From positions 1 through 64,000 of the forward strand of contig CAYUZU010000026.1 of NCBI GenBank assembly GCA_964448675.1: a DNA stretch of 64,000 nucleotides, written 5' to 3'. The notes beneath the pieces were generated by a model. The model did no database searches and was not told the origin of the DNA. It saw only the letters and a list, made by a program, of their open reading frames with translations. Shown one piece after another: positions 47,168 to 55,997 of this stretch (positions are counted from its first letter, which is position 1; each line of letters begins with the position of its first letter). The position numbers and the translations under genes were made by a program. The stretch is from CAYUZU01 sp964448675 (GTDB lineage Bacteria > Planctomycetota > Phycisphaerae > UBA1845 > Fen-1342).

Positions 47168-48163
47168 TCAAGATGCGCCGGGGCGCTTGTGCGGATTGCG
47201 CGCTTCACCCGATCGCTTTCGCGACTGCCGCCGGTACGCCAGCGGTGTCAGTCCGGTCTCTTCGCGAAAAACGTGGCTGAACCAGTCTGCCGTGCGATGA
47301 CCGGTTTCGTAGGCGATCCGCTTGACCTGCCAGTCCGTCGTCGCCAGGAGGCGCTTGGCAAGCTCGATGCGGCGCTGGGCCACGTAGCGGCGCACCGTCA
47401 GGCCGGTCTGCGTGCGGAACAGGTGCCCGAGATAAGTCGCATTGATGCCGAGTTGCCGCGCCAACGCCGTCACCGAGAGGCTCGCGTCGGTCGTGCTGTG
47501 GTCGAGCACATCGATGGCCTCCTGGACGGCGGGATGTACCGGTCGAGCCTTCGGGGAATCACCTTGCGGGCGACGCTCACCGCTACCGGCCTGCGCCGCG
47601 CTCCATCCACTGCAGGCCCATCCCAGTAACTCGAGCAACTCGAGTCGCTTGAGAAACGTGGGGATCTCGGTCTGGCGGTCGCACACCATGCGCAACGCCG
47701 CAACGATCGCGCCATCCCACCACAACGGCACAACACCCAGCAGGTGGCGGGCAGCGCAACGCTGCCAGTGTGCCTGGCGCGTTCTGCGTAGTTCAGCCAG
47801 ATGGCCCGGCCAGTGCCGCATACACTCACCACGGGCCGTACAACCCCGGCACGGTTCGGCAAAGGTTGCCTCGTTGTGTGGGCGTGGCGTGCCGTCCGCG
47901 TCGACGTGGGTGTTCAGCCCAGGGCCACCGGGGCCTGACGCCGGGGCGCCGCTGCTTAAGGAGCATGTGCTGCTGACGATTACCGGCGTGCCGCTGAAAT
48001 GCTCGAAGAGCTCAACCACCGTCGCCAGGCGGCGTGCAAGCAGATCGGTCACCGCAGCCTGCCCGGCGACATCGCCCCCGGCGCGGACGTGCAGGAATCG
48101 CTGCCGCTCGTTCAACGCGAGACTCCCAGGCGGGGGCCGGCGAGAAAGGCACGTTGCACTCAT
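47168..48163 (-). CDS. AraC-family regulator with PocR-like sensory domain
   Basis: 331 residues. The N-terminal region (40-190) resembles a PocR ligand domain: Cys-rich EPCRGCTARGEC (C105, C108, C114), then a helix and QRCAARHLLGVVPLWWDG (C136). The C-terminus has the two HTH motifs of AraC: LSVTALARQLGINATYLGHLF and IAYETGHRTADWFSHVF, then EETGLTPLAYRR. The Cys pattern may bind metal. The start could also be upstream at 48262, as no Shine-Dalgarno is convincing. The next gene downstream is the PEP-CTERM gene, same strand, 171 bases away; a regulatory link is only inferred. Confidence 0.85.
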   Translation of the reverse strand: MSATCLSRRPPPGSLALNERQRFLHVRAGGDVAGQAAVTDLLARRLATVVELFEHFSGTPVIVSSTCSLSSGAPASGPGGPGLNTHVDADGTPRPHNEATFAEPCRGCTARGECMRHWPGHLAELRRTRQAHWQRCAARHLLGVVPLWWDGAIVAALRMVCDRQTEIPTFLKRLELLELLGWACSGWSAAQAGSGERRPQGDSPKARPVHPAVQEAIDVLDHSTTDASLSVTALARQLGINATYLGHLFRTQTGLTVRRYVAQRRIELAKRLLATTDWQVKRIAYETGHRTADWFSHVFREETGLTPLAYRRQSRKRSGEARNPHKRPGAS

Positions 48164-48270
48164 GAAACACGGCCTGGCCCGAAACACAGCCGTAACCGCC
48201 GACACCCACGGCGTGGCGCGGTCTTGCCATGCGCTCGCCGGCCCGGGGCGAGCCAGCCGCACCTATTTCT

Positions 48271-48276
48271 AAGATA
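48271..48276 (-). promoter_or_regulatory. Candidate extended -10 for araC-type gene
   Basis: Minus-strand TGCTATCTT includes TATCTT (48276 to 48271) with the TGn extension. It is centred in CTAT-TTCTAAG-ATAG, a short inverted repeat. No -35 is clear. It lies upstream of both possible starts of the AraC-type gene. Confidence 0.35.
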
Positions 48277-48406
48277 GCACAGGTTTCGGCGTCATGCGGC
48301 GGGAATCGCGGAATCGGGGGTGTGCGACAATGGTGGGGGGCTCCCGGGCCTATGAATCGCCGCCCGGCGTTGAGCACAGCACGAGCCCTCCCGGCACGTC
48401 GCGCGC

Positions 48407-49717
48407 TCACCTGACAGTGCGCACCGTCCGCAGCAGGTCCTGTGCCAGCCGCGACAGCAACGCGTTCTCGTGCTCGAGCCGCAGCCGATCTTCCTCTTCC
48501 GGCGTGTTGCCCCGCCGCAAGTCCGGCGTGACGATGGGGGCATCCACGTCGTAGGCATACACCCAGTTCTCCTCGGCCTCGGGCGGGCGATTGCGGCTGA
48601 CTGACTCGTAGTGGGAGACCGCGATTGCGTAGGCCTCCTTCGCCCGGTCGATGGTGTGCTGCCAGCGGCGCTGAACCTGCTCCTTGAATTCGTCGAATTC
48701 CTGCTGTGTCCCCTGGTGGATCTTCGGGCTCATCGCATCACGATACGCACTGATCAGGCTGTCCCGCCGCGCCTTTACGCCGCTGTGTGCTTCGCGCACG
48801 CGGTCGTTATGTGCTTTAGCAGCGTTTACTTTGGTGGCGGCATTCGTCGGCCTCTTGCGGATATCAATGCGGATCTGCAAACCCGCTTCCAGGATGTTTA
48901 GCGACTCGAGGCTATGCTCACCGATCCAGTCAATCGAGCCGGACCGAACATCAATCAGCTTGGCATTCAGACGTGCCTGGAGCCATGGTTGCCTGATCGT
49001 CAGCGGGATGGCATGTGGGCCACCTCCTTCGGCCACCCGAAGGCCGGGATTGTCCCGCAGTGCACGCTGGACTTCGGGGAGGGTGCCCAAATGGAGCGGC
49101 TCGCCCTCGAACGCACCGAGCGACACCTCGTTCACCTGGAGGATGTAGTCGCAGTCTAGGCCGGTTGCCTGTACGGACCGGATCGCTTCTGGAATGTCCG
49201 TCAGCATCAGTTCCGTGTCCTGGCCGGGAGGGATATCGAGCAGGTCACGGAGGTTGGCTTCGAACTTCGTGCGGTCCGTCACGTGCAGGCCGAGCCGGAG
49301 CAGGCCCCGTTCGAGGTACTGCTCGATTCGATGGAAATAGCCAACGGTGCGATACTCCAGGTTCTGCTCGTCGGTGACGGGCGCGTTCCTTCCTGGCTCC
49401 GGGGTCCGCGTGTATTCGGAGGCCGGCGGACCGATCACCGCCGACGCGCCCTTGGTCAACGTCGCGCCTTCGCGCATGACTGCGTCGTCTTCTGCGACGA
49501 TCTTCTCCTGGTACGGAATCGTGATCGTCAGCTTGATCGATCGGGTTTGCGGCGGCGTGGGGACTGGGATCAGCAGTCGCTCCAGCGCGGTCGGCTCTTC
49601 GATGGCGGGCATCTCGGCGAGCAGTGGTGGCACCGATCGCTGGATTGCACAACCGGCACACGACAACAGACACACGGTGAACAAGATCGCTCGAACAGAT
49701 GTAACGGCGATACGCAA
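48407..49717 (-). CDS. Lipoprotein-like exported protein of unknown function
   Basis: 436 residues from TTG 49717, chosen because AAGGAG lies eight bases before it and because it gives a clean signal (VRAILFTVCLLSCAGC). The mature part has LTITIPYQEKIVA, a middle region with YDCDYILQVNEVSLG-like strands, and a C-terminal helical half with long charged coiled-coil stretches (about 280-380). No family is recognised. The preceding intergenic region upstream is 324 bases. Confidence 0.65.
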   Translation of the reverse strand: MRIAVTSVRAILFTVCLLSCAGCAIQRSVPPLLAEMPAIEEPTALERLLIPVPTPPQTRSIKLTITIPYQEKIVAEDDAVMREGATLTKGASAVIGPPASEYTRTPEPGRNAPVTDEQNLEYRTVGYFHRIEQYLERGLLRLGLHVTDRTKFEANLRDLLDIPPGQDTELMLTDIPEAIRSVQATGLDCDYILQVNEVSLGAFEGEPLHLGTLPEVQRALRDNPGLRVAEGGGPHAIPLTIRQPWLQARLNAKLIDVRSGSIDWIGEHSLESLNILEAGLQIRIDIRKRPTNAATKVNAAKAHNDRVREAHSGVKARRDSLISAYRDAMSPKIHQGTQQEFDEFKEQVQRRWQHTIDRAKEAYAIAVSHYESVSRNRPPEAEENWVYAYDVDAPIVTPDLRRGNTPEEEDRLRLEHENALLSRLAQDLLRTVRTVR

Positions 49718-49984
49718 GGGGCACTCTCCTTCCCATGCATGGATGTGCGTCGATGTAGAAGATGTGGGAGGGAAATGTGACAGCCCCCCAATCTGCGGCA
49801 CACGTCTTCTTCGTCCGGGGCGCCTGGTGCGCGTCTTTTCGGCCTTCTCTTGGCAGGTCGACCGAACTCGGCCGGCCCCTTCGCCCTGATCGCTTTCAGC
49901 TTAACCTCCCGGCGCGGGGCCGCCAAGGAGCGCTCCACCATTTACCCGCGGAACGACGTCTGCCCTATTCGCTCGCCACAGGGC
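49718..49984. other. Intergenic stretch between lipoprotein gene and sigma factor gene
   Basis: Both neighbours are on the minus strand. Apart from the terminator-like stem next to the sigma gene (49985-50030), nothing is recognised: no open frame with a good start, no obvious promoter pair. Confidence 0.5.
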
Positions 49985-50030
49985 GCGGCCGCAGCAGGGC
50001 AAGGCAGAGCAACGCCCTGCCAGAGGCCGC
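49985..50030 (-). terminator. Hairpin downstream of the sigma factor gene
   Basis: Nested stem: GCGGCC (49985-49990) with GGCCGC (50025-50030), and GCAGGGC (49994-50000) with GCCCTGC (50014-50020). It starts 12 bases after the sigma factor stop. No T-run follows on the minus strand. Confidence 0.5.
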
Positions 50031-50041
50031 AACCTGCCGCG

Positions 50042-51724
50042 TCAGACGCCGAGGAGGCGCTGGATGTCACTGCGGAATTCGACGCGGAGCTTGTCCATCG
50101 CCCGCGATTCGAGCTGGCGGATGCGCTCCTTCGACACGCCGAACTGCTGGCCGATCTGCTCCAGCGTCTGCGGCTGGCCGTGATCGTCAAGCCCGTAGCG
50201 GAAACGCAGGATGCGGCGCTCGCGCTGATCCAGCGTCGCGAGCATCTTGTCCAGCGCATGCCGCAGGGCCGAGGCGTACCCGGCGTCGGCCTCTTCGGCC
50301 TCGTGCGTGACCGCGGTGGTGAGAAACTCGTCCCAGCCGGTCTGGTAGCGCTCCAGGTGATGGCGCTTCTCCGGGACCGAGCGGGCAAAGTTCTTCATGA
50401 TCGCCCACGACGCGTAAGTGCTGAACTTGAAGCCGCGCGAGTAGTCAAAACGCTCGACCGCGCGCATCAACGAAACGTTGCCGTCGCTGATCAGCTCGAA
50501 CAGGTCGTTCGTCGGCGAGACGTGCCGCTTGGCGATGCCAACCACCAGCCGCAGGTTCGCCTGGACGATCTCGTTCTTCACCTCGTTGGCGTCGGCGAGC
50601 AGGTTTTCGATGCGGTCGAGCTCCACCGGCCGGGCCAACTCGGGATCGAGCGCGTCCCGCGCCTGGTTCGCCTTGAACTTCAGGTAGTTCAGCTTGCGGA
50701 ACAGGTGCACCTCGCCCTCGGCCGTGAGCAGCGGGATGCGGAAGAGCTGCGCCAGGTACGGCGGCAATCCCGTCGGCGTGCGCTTGCCGTTGCGATCCAG
50801 TGGCTGGCGCAGAGCATGGTCGGGCGTGCCCAGAATGAACGCGTCGGCATCGGATTGCGTGAATTCATCGCTGGGCACGTACTCGATCTTGCGCGCCCGG
50901 AGCTCGCGCGCCCGCATTTCCGTAATCGTGCGGTACGCCCATTCGATCGTGCCGTCGAAACGCGTGGCGATGGCCTCGACCGTCGCCCCGTCGACGTAGG
51001 CTTCCCACACGGCGAGGCGCTGGTCGTTCTGCTCGAGTTCCAGCGCCGACCGGTTGAAGATCCCCGCGCCCGGGCGGGCATCGTCGTAGCTCTTGAGAAT
51101 CAGCCGGACCGTTTCGACCGCCCGGCCAACCTCCTCGGCAATCGTGCGGGCCACCGCGTTGACGGTGCAGTCGCTCTCGGCCGCCAGCTCCTGCGCCCGC
51201 TCGATGATCTTGACGCGCTCGGCCTTGCTGAGCTGCGAGAAGCTGCTGCCGCGATTCACCAACGCGGCGTTCTGCCCCACGAAACGCTGCACGCAGCGCT
51301 CGGGAAACAGCAGCCGCATACGCCGATCCGCGAAGCGGAACTTCCAACCCGCCAGGCCACGGCGGCGCCAGCGGAAAATGGTCTTGGTGCTGACATCGAA
51401 CCGCTCGGCGACTTCCTCGACCGTCAGGAGCCGGCCAAGCCAGGTGCTGACGCGGATGTCGGCGTCTTCGCTGAGGTCCTCGGCCAGACCCACCAGGTCG
51501 CCAATCAGCTCTTCGCCCCCCAGCAGCCGGCTGTACTCGTCGCGACGGGTGGGCCGGAAGCCGGTCAGGCCGAAGCAGACGAAGTCATAGGGATAGTCCT
51601 TGCCGACCTCGACGACCGACAGGAGAAATTCGATGCTGAGCAGCTGGCGCAGGCGCAGGCGCTTGGGGCCGCGCTTGAGCTGGGCTGCGAGCGATGCGAT
51701 GGCTTTGTTGTTGTAGTCGTACAT
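50042..51724 (-). CDS. Sigma-70-family factor with extra N-terminal HTH domains
   Basis: 560 residues from ATG 51724 (GAGG upstream; in-frame ATG 51748 is possible). Region 1.2-like PPYLAQLFRIPLLTAEGEV (320-340), region 2 NLRLVVGIAKR...RGFKFSTYASWAIMKNFAR (388-448) and region 4 LDQRERRILRFRYG...IGQQFGVSKERIRQLE (496-540) define the sigma core. Region 3 is very short or missing. Ahead of it are three HTH-like segments: 98-150 (MerR/excisionase-like VEEVAERFDVSTKTIFRW), 163-213 and 237-270. No region 1.1 is present. It looks like a planctomycete-type accessory sigma. Downstream of MltA and the amidoligase cassette on the same strand. Confidence 0.88.
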   Translation of the reverse strand: MYDYNNKAIASLAAQLKRGPKRLRLRQLLSIEFLLSVVEVGKDYPYDFVCFGLTGFRPTRRDEYSRLLGGEELIGDLVGLAEDLSEDADIRVSTWLGRLLTVEEVAERFDVSTKTIFRWRRRGLAGWKFRFADRRMRLLFPERCVQRFVGQNAALVNRGSSFSQLSKAERVKIIERAQELAAESDCTVNAVARTIAEEVGRAVETVRLILKSYDDARPGAGIFNRSALELEQNDQRLAVWEAYVDGATVEAIATRFDGTIEWAYRTITEMRARELRARKIEYVPSDEFTQSDADAFILGTPDHALRQPLDRNGKRTPTGLPPYLAQLFRIPLLTAEGEVHLFRKLNYLKFKANQARDALDPELARPVELDRIENLLADANEVKNEIVQANLRLVVGIAKRHVSPTNDLFELISDGNVSLMRAVERFDYSRGFKFSTYASWAIMKNFARSVPEKRHHLERYQTGWDEFLTTAVTHEAEEADAGYASALRHALDKMLATLDQRERRILRFRYGLDDHGQPQTLEQIGQQFGVSKERIRQLESRAMDKLRVEFRSDIQRLLGV

Positions 51725-51939
51725 CTGGGCACCTCGTTGCGGGTACATACCAAGACCCCACAACTTCGCCCGGCCGCGGTGAATCAAAGGAATGAACGAT
51801 AATCCGCGATATTGATGATCTTTGGCCGAGTGTCGTTGTTGATCGATTCGGGCTCTTGTTCCCGGGTCTCCTTCCAGCCAATGCGAAAAAGGAGCTATCG
51901 ATGACTCGCTAACTATTGTTTTCGGCCGAACGACCGCCG

Positions 51940-53169
51940 TCAAGGAGAATCCGGCCCCGCGACCCGGTCACGCTCCCGGAGGAAGATATAGTACAGGCGC
52001 CCTTCAGAGCCCGTGCGGCCGGCGAGGGCCTCGGCGGAAGGTCCGATCCCCATGTAGACATCGCACCGACCCGCCGCCCGGATCGCCCCGCCGGTGTCCT
52101 GATCGAGCGCGAAGCCGGCGTAAGCGCGCTCGACGACCTGCGTGCCATAACGCTGGGGCAGATCGCAAGTTAGGAACGTAATGCATGCCCGCGGGAAGAC
52201 GGCCTTATCGGTCGCAACACTGTACATCGGCGTGACGGGCGTGTTGAGGCTGCCGAACGGGCCGCCGGGGGCTTCCTGGAAAAAGACGTAGCGGTCGTTT
52301 TTCCACGCGTAGTGGTAGACCTCGTCGGGATGCCGCTCGAAATACGTGAGCAATTTCTGGAGCGACAATTCATCGCGTCCGATAACCCCGTCGGCTATCA
52401 TCGCCGCGGCGATGGGCGTGTACTCGCGGCCGTTGTTGCCGGCGTAGCCGAGCTCGAGCATCGTGCCGTCCGAGAGCCGCAGCTTGGCCGAGCCCTGCAC
52501 GGTGACCACGTATGCTTCGAACGGGTCACTGAGCCACGCGATCTCGAGCCCGTCGAGCAGCCGCCCCTCTTCGATCTGCCGCCGGGTCGGGTAGGTCGGG
52601 TCGAACTCGCCGCTGGGCAGACGCTGGCCGAGCGTCTGGCCCTCTTCGTCTTTGACCAGATCGGGAGGCAGGCTGTAAAGCGGGTAGCGGAATTCGCCGC
52701 TGCGCTCGCGCCGGCCCTCGAAGATCGGCGTGTAGTAGCCGGTGAAGAAGACCGTGCCCTCATTGTCGCAGCCGACGGAGGTATAGACGTCGAACTCGCG
52801 GCGAATGGCCGCGTCGAACACCTCTGCGGACGGACTCGTCTCCAGCAGGGCCAGGAAGCGTTCGAGCGATGCGACGGCGCGGGCGCGCGTGATGTCGAGA
52901 TAGGGAAAGTAGCGCCGGCTCGAATCCTTGCCCAGGTACGCCAGGCTGTGGCGCACGGCGTCGCGCAGCGCCGGCGTGCGATGGAAGCCCGGGCGGAAGT
53001 CTGGGTATTGCGCCGGGTCGATCTTGCGCAGGGCGAGCTGCCCCGGCGGCAGCGGCCGGCTGTACTCCTTCTCAACCGGCTGCCAGGCGGCGTATTCGGG
53101 GGTCGGTTTCTGACAGGCCGGCAGCAGCGCGACCGTCGCCATCAGGATGCACAATGCGACGCGGCTCAT
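51940..53169 (-). CDS. mltA: MltA-type lytic transglycosylase (lipoprotein)
   Basis: 409 residues; cleaves the glycan strand of peptidoglycan with 1,6-anhydro ring formation. Lipobox LLPAC at residues 15-19. MltA domain with FFTGYYTPIFEG, LYSLPPDL and YAGNNGREYTPI; the 3D domain at the end has FALDQDTGGAIRAAGRCDVYMG with the catalytic Asp pair. Length is typical. It follows the GCS2 gene by 111 bases on the same strand. Confidence 0.9.
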   Translation of the reverse strand: MSRVALCILMATVALLPACQKPTPEYAAWQPVEKEYSRPLPPGQLALRKIDPAQYPDFRPGFHRTPALRDAVRHSLAYLGKDSSRRYFPYLDITRARAVASLERFLALLETSPSAEVFDAAIRREFDVYTSVGCDNEGTVFFTGYYTPIFEGRRERSGEFRYPLYSLPPDLVKDEEGQTLGQRLPSGEFDPTYPTRRQIEEGRLLDGLEIAWLSDPFEAYVVTVQGSAKLRLSDGTMLELGYAGNNGREYTPIAAAMIADGVIGRDELSLQKLLTYFERHPDEVYHYAWKNDRYVFFQEAPGGPFGSLNTPVTPMYSVATDKAVFPRACITFLTCDLPQRYGTQVVERAYAGFALDQDTGGAIRAAGRCDVYMGIGPSAEALAGRTGSEGRLYYIFLRERDRVAGPDSP

Positions 53170-53280
53170 GGGATCCTCCCAACGCGTTCTTCCTCCCCCG
53201 TCTCGCGCCCCCGTCTGACCACACCGGATGCGATTGTGCCACGAGCGGCCGCACGTGACAAGCGCCGCGGCCGCCGGCGG

Positions 53281-54516
53281 TCAGGCAACGCCGAAAAGAC
53301 GCCCCGTCCGCAAGCAGTCGCACAGCTCGGCATACGTCGCCATGAGCTGTGCGTGCGTCGGCGCCTCGCCGACAGAAGCCGCAATACGCCGTGCAAGACA
53401 CCCGTGCGACAGGATTGCGCGCAGCGTCTCTGTCGTCGGGACGGTGTCGTCCGCCGAGATGCACGCGTCGTAGAGGTGCTGCCAGAGTTCAATGGCAGTG
53501 GGACTGGACGCACGGAGGCCAAATGCGGCGGCGTACGCAGGGGCATCGAGGGGCGCCCGGTCGCCGCGCTCGATACAGCGCAGCAAGATCGCCTCCAGTG
53601 GTTCGAGCGGGAAAGCGCGCTGCTCGTCGTAGCCGGCCCATTCCTCGGCAACGAGTGCGCGCAACGCGCCGACCACGAGCTGGAGAACCGCGACGTCGGC
53701 CCGCGGACACTCCTGAATGTCCAGCAGGCGGATCTCGATTGTGCTGCGCTCAAAGCGCGCGATGGCCCCGCGCGCATTCAGCCACTCGTATTGCAGCACG
53801 CCCCCGGGATCGTGCGGCGCGATCGCGCGGTACAGCGGCTCAAGGATGCGCTCTTCATACTCCCGGCGGCTGGCCGCGTCTTCCGGGATGACGCGGCCGG
53901 TAACCGCCGGGATGCGACGGGCGTTGTGACGATAGAACTCGAGCCGAGCGTCGGCCATGCGATGGCGCCGTCCGTCGACGATCGGTGAGCTGGCGGCGAG
54001 TGCCGGCAGGATCGGCAATACGAGGCGAATCGCGGCGTGCAGGCGACCGAATTCCTCATCGTCGGCGAACGGGAGGTTCAGGTGCGTGCTCTGCACGTTG
54101 GACCAGCCGTGCCCCTGGCACGAGAAGATGCGGTCAAACGCCGCGTACACGGGACTGTACTCGTGTGGCCAGAGCACGGTCTGCGTGTGCGGATTCATCC
54201 AGGGGTGCATGGCCGTCGGCATGAGCATCGCACCGGCAGGCGCCAGCAAGGCGTTGATCGTCTCAACGTCACGTTGGAAGACGTCGCTCAGCCCAGCCAG
54301 CGTGGCCGCCGGGCCGTTTGTCTTGAGCTCGATCACGTGCAGCACGAGCTCGTTCGACCAGCGCAGCTCACCGCGCTCGACCTCGGCAGTGTAGACGCCG
54401 GCGATTTGCTTGAGCACTTCGTCGGTGATCGGCCGAACGTCGAGCGTTCCCCGGTCGACGATCATGTACTCGAGCTCGACACCAAACCCCTCGAACAGGT
54501 GCAGCGGCGGTGTCAT
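53281..54516 (-). CDS. Glutamate-cysteine ligase family 2 (GCS2/YbdK-type) ligase
   Basis: 411 residues; ATP-dependent amidoligase of the glutamine-synthetase fold. GVELEYMIVD near the start matches the metal/ATP-binding Glu-rich strand. The middle holds QSTHLNLPFADDEEF, and the C-terminal part has IEIRLLDIQECPRADVAV, both family hallmarks. GCS2 enzymes join glutamate to an amine-bearing partner; in cassette members the acceptor is not cysteine necessarily. The start overlaps the RimK-like gene stop by 4 bases. It is the last gene of the three-gene cassette. Confidence 0.88.
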   Translation of the reverse strand: MTPPLHLFEGFGVELEYMIVDRGTLDVRPITDEVLKQIAGVYTAEVERGELRWSNELVLHVIELKTNGPAATLAGLSDVFQRDVETINALLAPAGAMLMPTAMHPWMNPHTQTVLWPHEYSPVYAAFDRIFSCQGHGWSNVQSTHLNLPFADDEEFGRLHAAIRLVLPILPALAASSPIVDGRRHRMADARLEFYRHNARRIPAVTGRVIPEDAASRREYEERILEPLYRAIAPHDPGGVLQYEWLNARGAIARFERSTIEIRLLDIQECPRADVAVLQLVVGALRALVAEEWAGYDEQRAFPLEPLEAILLRCIERGDRAPLDAPAYAAAFGLRASSPTAIELWQHLYDACISADDTVPTTETLRAILSHGCLARRIAASVGEAPTHAQLMATYAELCDCLRTGRLFGVA

Positions 54517-55988
54517 GCGGGGCCTCGCTTGCCGTTGCTCCGGCGGGCTTCGATGCGTTCGATGAAGAACTGCACGATGCGGTCGTAGAGCTCGTCCCCC
54601 ATGAGGGCATCCTCGTTGCGGGCGTCGATGCTCGGGTTGTCATTGACCTCGACGACCAGCGCCCGCTTGCCGACCAGCTTCACATCAACGCCGTAGAGAC
54701 CGTCACCGATGGCGTTGGCAGCACGGAGCGCAGTGCGCAGCACGACACGCGGGACATCGCCGATCGGCACGGCCTCGACGCGGCCGTAGGTGGTGGCGCC
54801 GGCCTGCTGGTGGGCGATCTGCCAGTGCGCCGCGACCATGTGGTACTTGCAGGCAAAGAGCGGCTCGCGGCCCAGCACGCCGACGCGCCAATCATAGTCG
54901 GTCGGCACGAATTCCTGCACGATCAGCAGCTCCGACTCTTCCAACAGCCGATCGAGAAGTTCGTCGAACGCGGCCCGGTCGTCGGCCTTGAACACGCCGG
55001 CGGAGAACGAGCTGTCGGGCTGCTTGACGATGCAGGGAAACGCGAACGTGCTCGCGATGCGCTCGCGATTCTCGCGATGCACGATCTGCGTTTGTGGCAC
55101 GGCGACACGCTGGTGCGCCAGCAGCTCGGCAAGGTAGACCTTGTTGGTGCACTTGATAATCGAATCCGGGTCGTCGATCACGACGAGTCCCTCGGCGGCG
55201 GCGCGACGCGCCAGCCGGTACGTGTGGTGATCGACGCGGGTGGTCTCGCGGATAAACAGGCCGTCGAACTCCGCGAGGCGCGCGGCGTCGTGGCGGTCGA
55301 TGAACTCGACACCGATCTGGGCCCGGCGGGCGGCAGCCACGAAGCGTTGCAGCGCCTTGTTGTCCGACGGCGGGGGCATCTCGTTCTCGTCGCGCAGGAC
55401 GGCGAGATCGTAGCGCGTGTGCCGGGCGTGGCTGCGTGGCACGCGGCTGCGGGCGAAGAACGCCGTCGCGGCCTCGATGACGAATTCATGATGGAACTCG
55501 GGCACGTCACTGGCCGCCAGGGGGCGAACTTTCTCGAGGCGCCACTCGTCGGCCTGCCGGCGGAAATCGACCCGCAGCAACGGCGTCTGGAAGAGACGGA
55601 AGAGCCGCATGCTGAGGTCGTCGTACTGGCTGGCAACATTCCGGCCAAAGTACACGCTGAGCCGAAAGGCGTCTGAACGCAAGCGGCGGAGGCGCTTCTG
55701 GATCAGTTCGTCCAGGTCGCCGGCGACAACACGGGCCAGCGTCGGCGAGCGCATGTCCTGGATGGTCGTGATGCTGGGCAACGGGGTGTGGCCACGGGCC
55801 ATGGCCAGCAACGAGACGTAGTAACCCACACTCTGGTAGCGATAGGACCGGCACAGATTGAACACCTTTACGCGGCGCCAGAGGCTGTACTCGGCGTGCG
55901 TCAGGTAGGCACGACCGCTGATTACCGGGATGTTCGGTACGCGCAGCGGCCAGTTCCTGGGATTATCGACGACGATGAGACTCTGCAC
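54513..55988 (-). CDS. RimK-like ATP-grasp ligase with RLAN N-terminal domain
   Basis: 491 residues. Residues 1-150 match the RimK-like ATP-grasp N-terminal (RLAN) type (SLIVVDNPRNWPL, RAYLTHAEYS, VFNLCRSYRYQSVGYYVSLL). The ATP-grasp domain (about 230-480) has IKCTNKVYLAELL, FPCIVKQPDSSFSAGVF, LIVQEFVPTDYDWRVGVLG and the Mg-binding GVDVK and VVEVNDNPS. RimK enzymes ligate glutamate or other amino acids to a carboxyl group. It lies 9 bases after the C39-type gene and overlaps the GCS2 gene, so coordinated action on one substrate is inferred. Confidence 0.92.
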   Translation of the reverse strand: MQSLIVVDNPRNWPLRVPNIPVISGRAYLTHAEYSLWRRVKVFNLCRSYRYQSVGYYVSLLAMARGHTPLPSITTIQDMRSPTLARVVAGDLDELIQKRLRRLRSDAFRLSVYFGRNVASQYDDLSMRLFRLFQTPLLRVDFRRQADEWRLEKVRPLAASDVPEFHHEFVIEAATAFFARSRVPRSHARHTRYDLAVLRDENEMPPPSDNKALQRFVAAARRAQIGVEFIDRHDAARLAEFDGLFIRETTRVDHHTYRLARRAAAEGLVVIDDPDSIIKCTNKVYLAELLAHQRVAVPQTQIVHRENRERIASTFAFPCIVKQPDSSFSAGVFKADDRAAFDELLDRLLEESELLIVQEFVPTDYDWRVGVLGREPLFACKYHMVAAHWQIAHQQAGATTYGRVEAVPIGDVPRVVLRTALRAANAIGDGLYGVDVKLVGKRALVVEVNDNPSIDARNEDALMGDELYDRIVQFFIERIEARRSNGKRGPA

Positions 55989-55997
55989 GCAAGGTCC

